A stretch of 64,000 nucleotides of DNA from Streptomyces sp. NRRL B-1140 (GTDB taxonomy: Bacteria > Actinomycetota > Actinomycetes > Streptomycetales > Streptomycetaceae): the NCBI RefSeq assembly GCF_001280065.1, contig NZ_LGEA01000125.1, positions 124,001 to 188,000 on the forward strand, in the 5' to 3' direction. The translations under genes and the position numbers were made by a program. Every line of letters starts with the position of its first letter. Within the stretch, counting starts at the first letter, position 1. The notes beneath the pieces were generated by a model. The model made no database searches. It saw nothing but the letters and a program-made list of their open reading frames with translations, and was not told the origin of the DNA. Shown here piece after piece: positions 9,246-17,408 of the stretch.

Positions 9246-10067
9246 TCAGTTCTCCTCGGGCGACACCGGGGCGCCGGTGTCCTCGGAGCGGGTGCGGATC
9301 ACGTCGAACCTCTTCATCCGCTCCAGGACCGCATCCGCCGTCGGGCGCCGCATCTCGTCGACGATCCGGCCGTCCCCGAGGAAGAGCACCAGGTCAGAGT
9401 GGGCGGCGGCGCCCGGGTCATGGGTCACCATGACGACCGTCTGCCCGAGCCGGTCCACCGCCTCGCGCAGAAAGCCGAGCACTTCCAGCCCGGCGCGCGA
9501 GTCGAGGTTGCCGGTCGGTTCGTCAGCGAAGATCAGCTCGGGCCGGGAGGCCAGAGCCCGGGCACAGGCCACGCGCTGCTGCTGCCCGCCGGAGAGCTGC
9601 GAGGGACGGTGCCCCAGCCGGTCCCGCAGGCCCAGGGTGTCGATCACCTGGTCCAGCCACTTCCCGTCCGGTGTCCGGCCCGCGATGTCCATGGGCAGGG
9701 TGATGTTCTCCAGCGCGTTCAGGGTCGGGATGAGGTTGAACGACTGGAACATGAACCCGATCCGGTCCCGGCGCAGCCGCGTCAGCTCGCGCTCCCTCAG
9801 TCCGGTGATCTCCGTGTCGCCCAGCCACACCTGACCGGCCGAGACGGTGTCGAGCCCGGCCAGGCAGTGCATCAGCGTGGACTTCCCGGACCCCGACGGG
9901 CCCATCACCGCGGTGAACCGGCCCCGGACGACGTCCACGTCGACCGAGTCGAGCGCGAGCACGGCCGTCTCGCCCGCGCCGTACGCCTTGGTCAGACCGC
10001 GGGCGCGGGCCGCGATCCCGTCGGCCGGCGCGAGGCCGGGAGCGTGCTCCGCAGCGGGTGTGGACAA
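9246..10067 (-). CDS. MacB/LolD-type ABC ATPase
   Basis: A 273-aa ATP-binding subunit. Walker A is GPSGSGKST (about residue 55), the signature is LSGGQQQR, Walker B is ELIFADEPTG and the H-loop is VMVTHD. The class is that of FtsX-coupled ATPases. An N-terminal extension of about 20 residues precedes the ABC domain; starts within it are possible, and the ATG at 10067 is the longest reasonable one. It is the first gene of the exporter operon and divergent from the toxin-antitoxin genes, sharing the 133-bp intergenic region. Confidence 0.93.
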   Translation of the reverse strand: MSTPAAEHAPGLAPADGIAARARGLTKAYGAGETAVLALDSVDVDVVRGRFTAVMGPSGSGKSTLMHCLAGLDTVSAGQVWLGDTEITGLRERELTRLRRDRIGFMFQSFNLIPTLNALENITLPMDIAGRTPDGKWLDQVIDTLGLRDRLGHRPSQLSGGQQQRVACARALASRPELIFADEPTGNLDSRAGLEVLGFLREAVDRLGQTVVMVTHDPGAAAHSDLVLFLGDGRIVDEMRRPTADAVLERMKRFDVIRTRSEDTGAPVSPEEN

Positions 10068-10164
10068 GGCTGCCTCCTCTGGAGGGACGTCAGGGCCCCG
10101 ACCCTGCCCGAGAGTAATGTGACTCGGCCCACACTCGGTATCCTCCGCGGGTCGGACACCGCCC

Positions 10165-10194
10165 TTGCCGGTGCTAGCACCTCGGCGCTAGCTT
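10165..10194 (+). promoter_or_regulatory. toxin-antitoxin promoter with paired CTAG operators
   Basis: GGTGCTAGCACC at 10170-10181 is a perfect 12-bp palindrome. A second half-like box, GCGCTAGC, lies at 10185-10192 with the CTAG centres 14 bp apart. TTGCCG (10165-10170) and TAGCTT (10189-10194) are plausible -35 and -10 elements. The -10 ends six bases before the antitoxin ATG, so the mRNA is probably leaderless. Paired short palindromes over the promoter are what an autoregulating ribbon-helix-helix antitoxin would bind. Confidence 0.55.
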
Positions 10195-10200
10195 CGAGGT

Positions 10201-10476
10201 ATGGCGAAGACCCAGCTGAACGTACGCGTCGACGAGGGCACCGCCCGCGCCGCCCGTGAACGCGCCCTGGCCCGCGGCATGAGCGTCAACCGCTACATCG
10301 AGGAGCTGGTCAGGCAGGACACCGGCGAGGTGGGCCACACCTTCGTGGAGGCCGCAGCGGACTTCATGAAGCAGTACGAGTCCGTCTTCGCCGAGGAGTT
10401 CGACGGAGGTGGCTCCGCTCGAACGAGACCGCGAGTGGGGGAGGACCGCGAGGACACGCGCGAAGGTCGCCACTGA
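10201..10476 (+). CDS. ribbon-helix-helix antitoxin
   Basis: A 91-aa protein. Residues 1-42 form a CopG/MetJ-type ribbon-helix-helix: the strand KTQLNVRVDE, then a helix AARERALARG, a turn MSVNRYIEELV. The tail (about 45-91) is charged and probably disordered, as in antitoxins that wrap their toxin. The RHH domain dimerises and would repress its own promoter through the CTAG boxes. There is no Shine-Dalgarno sequence at a useful distance. The next gene overlaps or abuts its end, the usual toxin-antitoxin arrangement. Confidence 0.8.
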   Translation: MAKTQLNVRVDEGTARAARERALARGMSVNRYIEELVRQDTGEVGHTFVEAAADFMKQYESVFAEEFDGGGSARTRPRVGEDREDTREGRH

Positions 10477-10855
10477 ACCGTTGGACGACCTCGAGATCGA
10501 CCTCGCCTGGCTCCTGATGCTCGCCGAGCAGAAGACCCCGGGGGACCCCCAGGTCACCGACTGGGGAGCCCTCGTCGCCGCCGTCGCCCGCCACCGGGCC
10601 GCCGTGTTCGACGTCCCCGTCTACGACGGCCCGTACGCCCGCGCCGCCGCCCTGCTCCAGCTCCTGATCCACGTCCCCGCGCTGGAACGCTCCAACGCCC
10701 TGTTCGCCTCCGCCGTCGCCTACGCGTACCTCGTCGCCAGCGGGGTCAAGGTCGTCACCTCGCCCGAGCAGGTCCGCGACCTCGCCCAGTTGGTCAAGCG
10801 CGGCGAGGCCTCCGTGCGGGAGATCGAACAGGAGCTGCGTCAGTGGAGCCTGTGA
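10409..10855 (+). CDS. Fic/Doc-like toxin with degenerate Fic motif
   Basis: A helical 148-aa protein (123-148 aa depending on start) that I place with the Fic/Doc-like toxin components annotated in Streptomyces. Recognisable sequence begins about 10478 (DDLEIDLAWLL); the start could be GTG 10409, overlapping the antitoxin, or TTG 10481. The motif that should be HxFx(D/E)xNxxR reads HVPALERSN near residue 90. The His is kept and the helix after it (ALFASAVAYAYLVASGV) fits Doc, but the Asp/Glu-Gly-Asn-Lys-Arg series is scrambled. AMP- or phosphate-transfer activity is therefore doubtful. The toxin role rests on the antitoxin partner and overall similarity. Confidence 0.65.
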   Translation: MAPLERDREWGRTARTRAKVATEPLDDLEIDLAWLLMLAEQKTPGDPQVTDWGALVAAVARHRAAVFDVPVYDGPYARAAALLQLLIHVPALERSNALFASAVAYAYLVASGVKVVTSPEQVRDLAQLVKRGEASVREIEQELRQWSL

Positions 10856-11530
10856 TCACCCTGCGACCGGACGCCAGGCGGTCCCGAGCACGCAGTACGA
10901 GGTGGGCAGCCGCGGCCCCTCCTCCGGCATCAGCACCTGCCGGTAGGGGCCGAGTTCGAACCCGGCGTCCCGCAGCGCCCGCACCGGCTCCCGCGCCACA
11001 TGGCAGCCCCCGCTCAGCACCGGCCACACCGTCCGGTCCAGCGCCTGCTGCGCGAAGGCCATGGCCCGGCCGCCGCCCCGGCCGTGCTCGAAGAACCGCA
11101 CCTCGCCGCCCGGCCGCAGCACCCGCCGCAGCTCCGCGAGCGCCCGGGGCACGTCCCGCACACTGCACAGCACCAGCGACACCACGGCCGCATCGAAGCC
11201 CTCGCTCTTGACCGGGAGTGCCTCGGCCGCGCCCGGCACCACGTCCACCGGCACGTCGGCCCGCAGCGCGGCCTCCACGGCCAGGCGCCGCAGCCGTCGC
11301 TCCGGTTCGATGGCGACGACCTCCGCGACGGTGCCCGGGTAGTGCGCGAAGTTCAGCCCGTTGCCCGCGCCGATCTCGATCACCCGCCCCGACAGCCCGT
11401 CGAGCAGTCTCCCGCGTAGCGGGCCCATGCCCATCCGGGTCTCGGCGGCCACGCTGATCCGGGCGTAGCAGCGGGCGAACAGCGGATGGTGCACGGCATC
11501 CCGTGGCACCTTGCCGGAGCGGAGCGGCAT
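10856..11530 (-). CDS. SAM-dependent methyltransferase
   Basis: A 224-aa class I methyltransferase of the Methyltransf_11/UbiE type. Motif I, the SAM-binding loop, is VIEIGAGNGLNF near residue 39. The acidic strand-2 end is AIEPER, motif II is FDAAVVSLVLCSV, and LRPGGEVRFFEHGRG follows. The ATG at 11530 has GGGAGG six bases upstream, whereas the longer frame to 11599 has no such site. It converges on the toxin gene with no spacer. The substrate is unknown; a small molecule or lipid quinone are options. Confidence 0.85.
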   Translation of the reverse strand: MPLRSGKVPRDAVHHPLFARCYARISVAAETRMGMGPLRGRLLDGLSGRVIEIGAGNGLNFAHYPGTVAEVVAIEPERRLRRLAVEAALRADVPVDVVPGAAEALPVKSEGFDAAVVSLVLCSVRDVPRALAELRRVLRPGGEVRFFEHGRGGGRAMAFAQQALDRTVWPVLSGGCHVAREPVRALRDAGFELGPYRQVLMPEEGPRLPTSYCVLGTAWRPVAG

Positions 11531-11671
11531 GGGGAACCTCCCTGACGAGGCCGGGCCTTGCGCCTTACCGGGATTGTCCCCCGGACGAGCCCGGCGCATC
11601 CCCGCCGCCTGCCGCAGGAGTACGCGGCCCCGCGCGGGCCGGGCAGGGCCCGGGCGGGGCCGGTCCGCCCG

Positions 11672-12571
11672 CTAGGCGAGTTCCGCCGCCAGCAGCGCGG
11701 CCGTGCGGGCCACCAGCGGGTTGTCGCCCGGGGCGTCCTCCTCCGGCTGGGTGGTCAGCACCGACATCACGATCGGCGGGCCGTCCGGCGGCCAGGTGAT
11801 GCCCACGTCGTTGTTGCTGCCGTACTGCCCGCCACCCGTCTTGTCGGCGAGCAGCCAGTCGGCCGGCAGACCCTTGCGGAACCTCTCCAGGCTCGTGGTG
11901 TTGCGCAGCAGCCAGTCCGTGAGCCGGGACCGGTCCCGGGGCTCGAGCGCGTCGCCGAGCACCAGCCGGGCGTAGGTCAGGCCGATGGCACGCGGCGAGG
12001 TCGTGTCGGTGACGCGCCACGGCTCCGCGGAGTTGAGCGCGGGCTCCCAACGGTCCAGCCGGGTGACGCGGTCACCCGTCGAGCGGGCGAAGCGCGTGAT
12101 CGCGGTCGGTCCGCCCAGCTCCTTCAGCAGCAGGTTGCCCGCGGTGTTGTCGCTGAAGCGGATGGTGGCGTCGCACAGTTCGGCGACGGTCATGCCGGTC
12201 GCGACGTGGTCCTTGGTGACGGGGGAGTGTTGCGAGGCGTCGACGCAGGCCTGGGTGTAGTGGATGCGCCGGGCCAGGAACTCCCCGTCGCGGTCGAGGT
12301 CGCGCAGCACGGCCGCGGCGGCCAGCGTCTTGAACAACGAGGCCATGGGGAAGCGCTCGTCGGCCCGGTACACCACCGTCCGGCCGGTGCGCATGTTGCG
12401 GGCGTACACGCCCAGCCGGGCGGTGTGCTCTCGTTCCAGGTCCCGCAGCCGCGCGGTGACACCGGCGGTGCGGGTCGACGCCCGGGCCGCGCCGCCGCCC
12501 AGCGTGAGAGCGGCGGCCGTGCCGAGCGCGAGAGCCGTACGGCGGGACGGGCGTAATCCGTTCGCGTGCAA
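11672..12571 (-). CDS. class A beta-lactamase, Tat-type signal, TTA codon
   Basis: A secreted serine beta-lactamase of about 299 aa. All class A motifs are present and in order: SxxK as SLFK, SDN as FSDNTAGN, the omega-loop ExxLN as EPALN, and KTG as DKTGGG. It should hydrolyse penicillins in the cell wall or medium. A twin-arginine-like signal (RPSRRTALALG, then a hydrophobic stretch ending ARAS) precedes the mature part. I chose TTG 12571, with AAGGGA six bases upstream, because it gives a complete signal peptide; longer in-frame starts add unrelated sequence. Codon 6 is TTA (12554-12556), so expression should depend on bldA. Confidence 0.9.
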   Translation of the reverse strand: MHANGLRPSRRTALALGTAAALTLGGGAARASTRTAGVTARLRDLEREHTARLGVYARNMRTGRTVVYRADERFPMASLFKTLAAAAVLRDLDRDGEFLARRIHYTQACVDASQHSPVTKDHVATGMTVAELCDATIRFSDNTAGNLLLKELGGPTAITRFARSTGDRVTRLDRWEPALNSAEPWRVTDTTSPRAIGLTYARLVLGDALEPRDRSRLTDWLLRNTTSLERFRKGLPADWLLADKTGGGQYGSNNDVGITWPPDGPPIVMSVLTTQPEEDAPGDNPLVARTAALLAAELA

Positions 12572-12654
12572 GGTGGTCCCTTCGGAGGCGATCAGTACGT
12601 GATGCACCACGCGAGCACGCCCGCGCCGGTTCCACCGCGCTCCCCTCCGGCCCC

Positions 12655-13380
12655 TCAGAACGCCCCGGGCGCCTCCCGTACCCGGAACGCCTCCGCGTCC
12701 CACGAGCCGTCCAGCCGGGGCGCCAGCCACTGCGGCGCGGCCGCCCGGAAGACGGTGGGGGCGAGGACGCCCGACCCGGCCGGGACCGAGCCCAGCAGCG
12801 GGGCCCCGGCCACGTCCGGCAGGTCCGCCAGATTGCAGCGGGCGGCGAGATCCGGGGCCGTGGGCCAGCTCCCGATGACGATCCCGGCCGGCTCCAGCCC
12901 CCGGGAGCGCAGTTCACGCGCCGTCAGTTCCGTCGAGTTCAGCGTGCCGAGTCCGGCCGGCGCCACGACCAGCACCGGCGCCGACAGCAGCCGCGCCGCG
13001 TCCGCCAGGGTCCCTCCGGCCGCGTCGAACCGTACGAGCAGTCCGCCCGCCCCTTCGACCAGCACCAGATCGTGCTCGGTGGCCAGTTTGGCGGCGGCCT
13101 CCGCGACCTCGTGCGGATGGACCGGGGCCAAGCCCGCCCGGCGCGCCGCGGTGGCCGGGGCCAGCGGCTCGGGGTAGCGGGCGAGTTCGGCCGTCGTCAC
13201 CGGGCCCGCCAGGCGCGCCACCTCGGCGGCGTCCCCGGGCTCGTCCGGCCGTACGCCCGTCTGCGCGGCCTTCAGCACGGCCACCGACCGGCCCGCCGCC
13301 AGCGCCGTCGCTGCGACGGCGGCGGTCACCACCGTCTTGCCGACCTCCGTGCCCGTGCCCGTGATCACCAGTACCGGCAT
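12655..13380 (-). CDS. bioD: dethiobiotin synthetase
   Basis: A 241-aa enzyme that carboxylates 7,8-diaminopelargonate and closes the ureido ring of dethiobiotin with ATP. The P-loop variant GTGTEVGKT is at residues 7-15. Lys in VLKAAQTG (about 37) is the conserved substrate-binding residue, and VEGAGGLLV is the second hallmark. It is the last gene of bioB-bioA-bioD, separated from the bioA stop by one base, so the genes are coupled. Confidence 0.95.
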   Translation of the reverse strand: MPVLVITGTGTEVGKTVVTAAVAATALAAGRSVAVLKAAQTGVRPDEPGDAAEVARLAGPVTTAELARYPEPLAPATAARRAGLAPVHPHEVAEAAAKLATEHDLVLVEGAGGLLVRFDAAGGTLADAARLLSAPVLVVAPAGLGTLNSTELTARELRSRGLEPAGIVIGSWPTAPDLAARCNLADLPDVAGAPLLGSVPAGSGVLAPTVFRAAAPQWLAPRLDGSWDAEAFRVREAPGAF

Positions 13381-13381
13381 G

Positions 13382-14662
13382 TCATCCCTCCCGAGCGGCC
13401 GCGCACACGGCGCGCGCGATCCGCGCCAGGTCCGCGTCGCCCGTCACGTACGGCGGCATGGTGTAGATCAGATCGCGGAACGGCCGCAGCCACACGCCTT
13501 CGCGCACGGCCGCCCGCGTCGCCGCCTGCATGTCCACAGCGTGGTCCAGCTGGACGACGCCGATGGCGCCGAGGACGCGCACGTCCTTCACCCCGGGCAG
13601 GTCCGAGGCGGCCGAGAGCCCCTCCCGCAGTCCCGTCTCGATCCGCCGGACCTCCCCGAGCCAGTCCTGGCCGAGCAGCAGCCCGATCGAGGCGCAGGCC
13701 ACGGCGGCGGCCAGCGGGTTGCCCATGAAGGTGGGTCCGTGCGCGAGCACCGGCACCTCGCCCCGGGAGATGCCGTCGGCCACCCGAGCGGTGCACAGGG
13801 TCGCCGCCATGGTCAGGTAGCCGCCGGTCAGCGCCTTGCCCACGCACATCACGTCCGGCGTGACGGCCGCGTGCTCCGCCGCGAACATCGCACCCGTACG
13901 GCCGAACCCGGTCGCGATCTCGTCGAACACCAGCAGCACGTCGTGCGCGTCGCACGCCTCGCGCAGCACCGGCAGATACGCGGGGGAGTGGAAGCGCATC
14001 CCGCCCGCCCCCTGCACCACCGGCTCGACGATCACCGCCGCCAGTTGACCGGCGTGCCGCTCGATCAGCGACCGCAGGTGCTCGGCGTACGCCTCCTCGT
14101 ACTCCGCCGGCGGCGGGTCGGCGAACACCTGGCGTTGCAGCACCCCGGTCCACAGGTCGTGCATCCCGCCCTCGGGATCGCACACCGACATCGGCTGCCA
14201 GGTGTCACCGTGGTAGCCGCCGCGCCAGGTGAGAAGCCGCTGTTTGCCCGGGCGGCCCAGCGAACGCCAGTACTGCAGGCACATCTTGACCGCGACCTCG
14301 ACCGACACCGACCCGGAGTCGGCCAGGAAGACGTGCTCGAGGCCTTCGGGTGACATGTCGACAAGGAGCTTCGCCAGCCGCACGGCGGGCTCGTGGGTGA
14401 GCCCGCCGAACATCACATGGGACATCCGCCCGAGCTGCTCGTGGGCGGCCTCGTTGAGGACCGGGTGGTTGTAACCGTGGATCGCCGACCACCAGGACGA
14501 CATCCCGTCGACCAGTTCTCCCGAGCCGTCGGCCAGCCGCAGCCGCACCCCGCTCGCCGACTCCACGACGAGCGGTTCCTGCCGCCCGGGCATCGGGCCG
14601 TACGGATGCCACACGTGCCGCCGGTCCAGCTCCAGTAGTTGGGATACGGCAGGCTCAGGCAT
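13382..14662 (-). CDS. bioA: adenosylmethionine-8-amino-7-oxononanoate aminotransferase
   Basis: A 426-aa class III PLP aminotransferase that makes 7,8-diaminopelargonate from KAPA using SAM as the amino donor. The hallmarks are HVWHPYG near the N-terminus, [13 protein letters not shown], the PLP-phosphate loop [21 protein letters not shown] and the lysine in [13 protein letters not shown] and SSWW are typical of BioA rather than other class III enzymes. The start overlaps the bioB stop by 8 bp. Confidence 0.95.
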   Translation of the reverse strand: MPEPAVSQLLELDRRHVWHPYGPMPGRQEPLVVESASGVRLRLADGSGELVDGMSSWWSAIHGYNHPVLNEAAHEQLGRMSHVMFGGLTHEPAVRLAKLLVDMSPEGLEHVFLADSGSVSVEVAVKMCLQYWRSLGRPGKQRLLTWRGGYHGDTWQPMSVCDPEGGMHDLWTGVLQRQVFADPPPAEYEEAYAEHLRSLIERHAGQLAAVIVEPVVQGAGGMRFHSPAYLPVLREACDAHDVLLVFDEIATGFGRTGAMFAAEHAAVTPDVMCVGKALTGGYLTMAATLCTARVADGISRGEVPVLAHGPTFMGNPLAAAVACASIGLLLGQDWLGEVRRIETGLREGLSAASDLPGVKDVRVLGAIGVVQLDHAVDMQAATRAAVREGVWLRPFRDLIYTMPPYVTGDADLARIARAVCAAAREG

Positions 14663-15827
14663 TGGGAGCGAGGTCCGTCCCCGCGCCCCGGCGGCGCACG
14701 GCGACCAGGTCGGTCCGCGGTGCGGCGCCCGTGGAGGAGTCGGCGACCTGCGGCTCTTCGCCGGAGCCGCATGCCCCGCCGCCGGAACCGCACACCCCGC
14801 CCCCGTCGTGGCAGCCGTCGGCCGCCCGGTGCTCGGGCAGCGTCACCTGGCCGGTGCCCTCCACCTCGAACCCGGCGTCCGCGATCATCTCCAGGTCGGC
14901 CTTGCCCGCCTGGCCCTCACTGGTGAGGTAGTCACCGAGGAAGATCGAGTTGGCCAGGTGCAGGGCGAGCGGCTGCATCGTGCGCAGGTGGACTTCGCGC
15001 CCGCCCGCGATCCGCACCTCGACGTCCGGGCAGACGAACCGCGTCATCGCCAGGATCCTGAGGCACCGCTGCGGCGTCAGGTTCCACTCCTTGCCGAGCG
15101 GGGTGCCCTCGAACGGGATCAGGAAGTTGACCGGAACCGAGTCCGGGTCCAGCTCACGCAGCGAGAAGACCACGTCCACCAGGTCCTCGTCCGTCTCGCC
15201 CATGCCGGCGATCAGCCCCGAGCAGGCGGACAGACCGGCCGCGTGCGCCTTCTGCACGGTGTCGACGCGGTCCTCGTAGGTGTGCGTGGTGGTGATCTCG
15301 CCGTACGTCGCCTCGGACGTGTTCAGGTTGTGGTTGTAGGCGTCGGCGCCGGCCTCGCGCAGCCGCTCCGCCTGGCCGTCGGAGAGCAGTCCGAGGCAGG
15401 CGCACACCTCGACGCCCTCGTTGTTGTCCTTGATCGCCTTGATCGTCTCGGAGACCCGGTCCACGTCCCGGTCGGTCGGGCCGCGTCCGCTCGCCACCAG
15501 GCACACCCGCTTGGCCCCGCCGGCCACCCCGGCCGCCGCCGCGTCGGACGCCTGGTCGGGCTTCAGCCAGGTGTACTTCAGGATCCCGGCCGTCGAGCCG
15601 AGCCGCTGCGAACAGTACGAGCAGTCCTCGGGACACAGGCCGGACTTGAGGTTGACGAGATAGTTCAGTTTCACCCGTCGGCCGAACCAGTGCCGGCGCA
15701 CCTTTCCGGCCGCGGCCACCACATCGAGCAGGTCGTCGTCGGACGTCGCGAGGACGGCCAGAGCCTCGTCGCGGGTCGGCAGCTCGCGCCGAAGCCCCTT
15801 GTCCACCAGCGTGTTCAGCAGGTCCAT
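14655..15827 (-). CDS. bioB: biotin synthase with Cys/Gly-rich tail
   Basis: A 390-aa radical SAM enzyme that inserts sulfur into dethiobiotin. The 4Fe-4S/SAM motif is [10 protein letters not shown] (about residues 61-70), and YNHNLNTS and EGTPLG are BioB blocks. The ATG at 15827 gives the standard N-terminus [12 protein letters not shown]; the open frame to 16313 runs into the divergent bioF gene and is a shadow. The last 60 residues are an added tail rich in Gly and Cys ([17 protein letters not shown]) that is absent from E. coli BioB and may hold extra metal or sulfur ligands. Confidence 0.95.
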   Translation of the reverse strand: MDLLNTLVDKGLRRELPTRDEALAVLATSDDDLLDVVAAAGKVRRHWFGRRVKLNYLVNLKSGLCPEDCSYCSQRLGSTAGILKYTWLKPDQASDAAAAGVAGGAKRVCLVASGRGPTDRDVDRVSETIKAIKDNNEGVEVCACLGLLSDGQAERLREAGADAYNHNLNTSEATYGEITTTHTYEDRVDTVQKAHAAGLSACSGLIAGMGETDEDLVDVVFSLRELDPDSVPVNFLIPFEGTPLGKEWNLTPQRCLRILAMTRFVCPDVEVRIAGGREVHLRTMQPLALHLANSIFLGDYLTSEGQAGKADLEMIADAGFEVEGTGQVTLPEHRAADGCHDGGGVCGSGGGACGSGEEPQVADSSTGAAPRTDLVAVRRRGAGTDLAPNA

Positions 15828-15895
15828 GGAAGCCGATCCTGTCCTAAGGAGGTGCCCGGGGCAAAGGAGAGTTCGCACAACAGAGTCGCTTCGAG

Positions 15896-15913
15896 GTGTG
15901 GGTATTGCCACAC
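15896..15913. promoter_or_regulatory. inverted repeat between divergent bioB and bioF
   Basis: GTGTGG (15896-15901) and CCACAC (15908-15913) form a perfect 6-6-6 inverted repeat. It lies 69 bp upstream of bioB and 65 bp upstream of bioF. A single operator here could control both halves of the biotin pathway. It does not resemble the BirA site or the BioR site that I know, and no regulator gene is adjacent. Confidence 0.4.
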
Positions 15914-15977
15914 AGTGACCTGCTGGTGATCCCGCTAGTGTCTGTGCACTGCCTACAAATTCCCCGGAGGACCACCC

Positions 15978-17105
15978 ATGGCGTTCGGCTGGATCGACGA
16001 GCAGGCGCAGCTGCGTGCCCGCGCCGGACTCGTCCGGACTCTGCGCCCCCGTCCGGCCGACTCGCCGCTCCTCGACCTGGCGAGCAACGACTACCTCGGT
16101 CTGGCCCGCCACCCCGAGGTCACCGAGGGCGCCGCCCGGGCCGCGCGCGACTGGGGCGGCGGCTCCACCGGCTCCCGGCTCGTCACCGGCACCACCGAAC
16201 TGCACACCGAACTGGAGCGGGAACTGGCCGATTTCTGCGGTTTCCAGGCGGCACTCGTCTTCTCCTCCGGTTACGCCGCCAACCTCGCCGCGGTCACCGC
16301 GCTGGCCCCGCACGGCTCACTGATCGTCTCCGACGCGGGCAACCACGCCTCGCTGATCGACGGCTGCCGGCTGGCCCGCGGCACCACCCAGGTCGTGGCG
16401 CACGCCGAGCCGGACGCCGCGCGCAAGGCGCTGGCCACCCACGAGGGCACGGCCATCGCCGTGTCCGACACGGTCTTCTCGGTCGACGGCGACGCGGCCC
16501 CCCTCGCCGCCCTGGCCGAGGCCTGCCGGGAGCACGGCGCGGGGCTGGTCGTCGACGACGCCCACGGATTGGGCGTTCTCGGCGACGGCGGCCGCGGCGC
16601 TCCGCACGCCGTGGGCCTCGCGGGCGCGGACGACGTCGTCGCGACGGTCACGCTGTCCAAGTCGCTCGGCAGCCAGGGCGGAGCCGTCCTCGGCCCGGCC
16701 CGGGTCGTCGACCACCTCGTCAACGCGGCCCGGACCTTCATCTTCGACACCGGACTCGCCCCCGCGGCGGCGGGGGCGGCCCTGTCGGCCCTGCGGCTGC
16801 TGCGCCGTGAGCCGCAGCGGGCGGCGCGGGCCCGCGCGGTGGCGGGTGAACTGCACGCACGCCTGACCGCCGCGGGCCTGGAAGCGGTCCGTCCGGACGC
16901 CGCGGTGGTCTCGGTGCGGGCGCCCTCTCCCGAGGACGCCGTGCGCTGGGCGGCGCAGTGCCGCGCGGCCGGCCTGGCCGTGGGGTGTTTCCGGCCCCCT
17001 TCCGTGCCGGACGGCATCTCACGGCTCAGGCTGACCGCACGCGCCGACCTGACCGGTCAGCAGATCGATCGCGCTGTACGGCTGATCGGCGAGACGCGGC
17101 CATGA
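15978..17105 (+). CDS. bioF: 8-amino-7-oxononanoate synthase
   Basis: A 375-aa PLP enzyme of the alpha-oxoamine synthase family that condenses pimeloyl-ACP or -CoA with L-alanine to [16 protein letters not shown] is the conserved N-terminal block, [12 protein letters not shown] the substrate loop, [10 protein letters not shown] carries the PLP-binding Asp and His, and [11 protein letters not shown] carries the Schiff-base lysine. The ATG at 15978 has CCGGAGGA seven bases upstream. It is divergent from bioBAD and separate from it by 150 bp, so all four late biotin genes lie together. Confidence 0.95.
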   Translation: MAFGWIDEQAQLRARAGLVRTLRPRPADSPLLDLASNDYLGLARHPEVTEGAARAARDWGGGSTGSRLVTGTTELHTELERELADFCGFQAALVFSSGYAANLAAVTALAPHGSLIVSDAGNHASLIDGCRLARGTTQVVAHAEPDAARKALATHEGTAIAVSDTVFSVDGDAAPLAALAEACREHGAGLVVDDAHGLGVLGDGGRGAPHAVGLAGADDVVATVTLSKSLGSQGGAVLGPARVVDHLVNAARTFIFDTGLAPAAAGAALSALRLLRREPQRAARARAVAGELHARLTAAGLEAVRPDAAVVSVRAPSPEDAVRWAAQCRAAGLAVGCFRPPSVPDGISRLRLTARADLTGQQIDRAVRLIGETRP

Positions 17106-17150
17106 GTCGGCGTGACACGGCCGTGCGTCGCACGATGAGGGTCTGATCGA

Positions 17151-17168
17151 ACGCGCCCGGTGGCGCGT
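17151..17168. terminator. hairpin between convergent bioF and DUF397 gene
   Basis: ACGCGCC (17151-17157), loop CGGT, GGCGCGT (17162-17168) is a perfect 7-bp stem. It ends exactly at the stop codon of the minus-strand gene and can serve both convergent genes. There is no U-tract, as is common in Streptomyces. Confidence 0.5.
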
Positions 17169-17399
17169 CTACATACGGTCCACGCCGGCCGTGAAGGCCG
17201 CCCAGCTCCCCCTGGAGAAGAGCAGCGCGGGTCCGGCTGGATCCTTGGAGTCGCGCACGGCGAGCAGTCCGGCCCAGGGCGGGGTGTCCGGACGGGCGGT
17301 CTCGACGCAGTTGTTCGCGCCGGTGCTGTAGCTGCTGCGCACCCACCGCACATCGTGCAGTTCGATGCTTGAGGGGACGTGACGAGGCAGTGCACGCAT
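17169..17399 (-). CDS. DUF397 domain protein
   Basis: A 76-aa protein with a single DUF397 domain: VRWVRSSYSTGANNCVETA at the start and AVRDSKDPAGPALLFSRGSWAAF in the second half. These small proteins are encoded in dozens of copies in streptomycetes, almost always just downstream of an XRE-type regulator of the DUF5753 class, as here with a 9-bp gap. Work on BldB-like/WhiJ-type systems links such pairs to control of development and antibiotic synthesis. It may act as a modulator of the neighbouring regulator. Confidence 0.88.
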   Translation of the reverse strand: MRALPRHVPSSIELHDVRWVRSSYSTGANNCVETARPDTPPWAGLLAVRDSKDPAGPALLFSRGSWAAFTAGVDRM

Positions 17400-17408
17400 G
17401 GTGCCTCC

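Noticed and set aside
14655..16313. Longer bioB frame starting in bioF
   Set aside because: The added residues are antisense to bioF and match no BioB; ATG 15827 gives the standard N-terminus.
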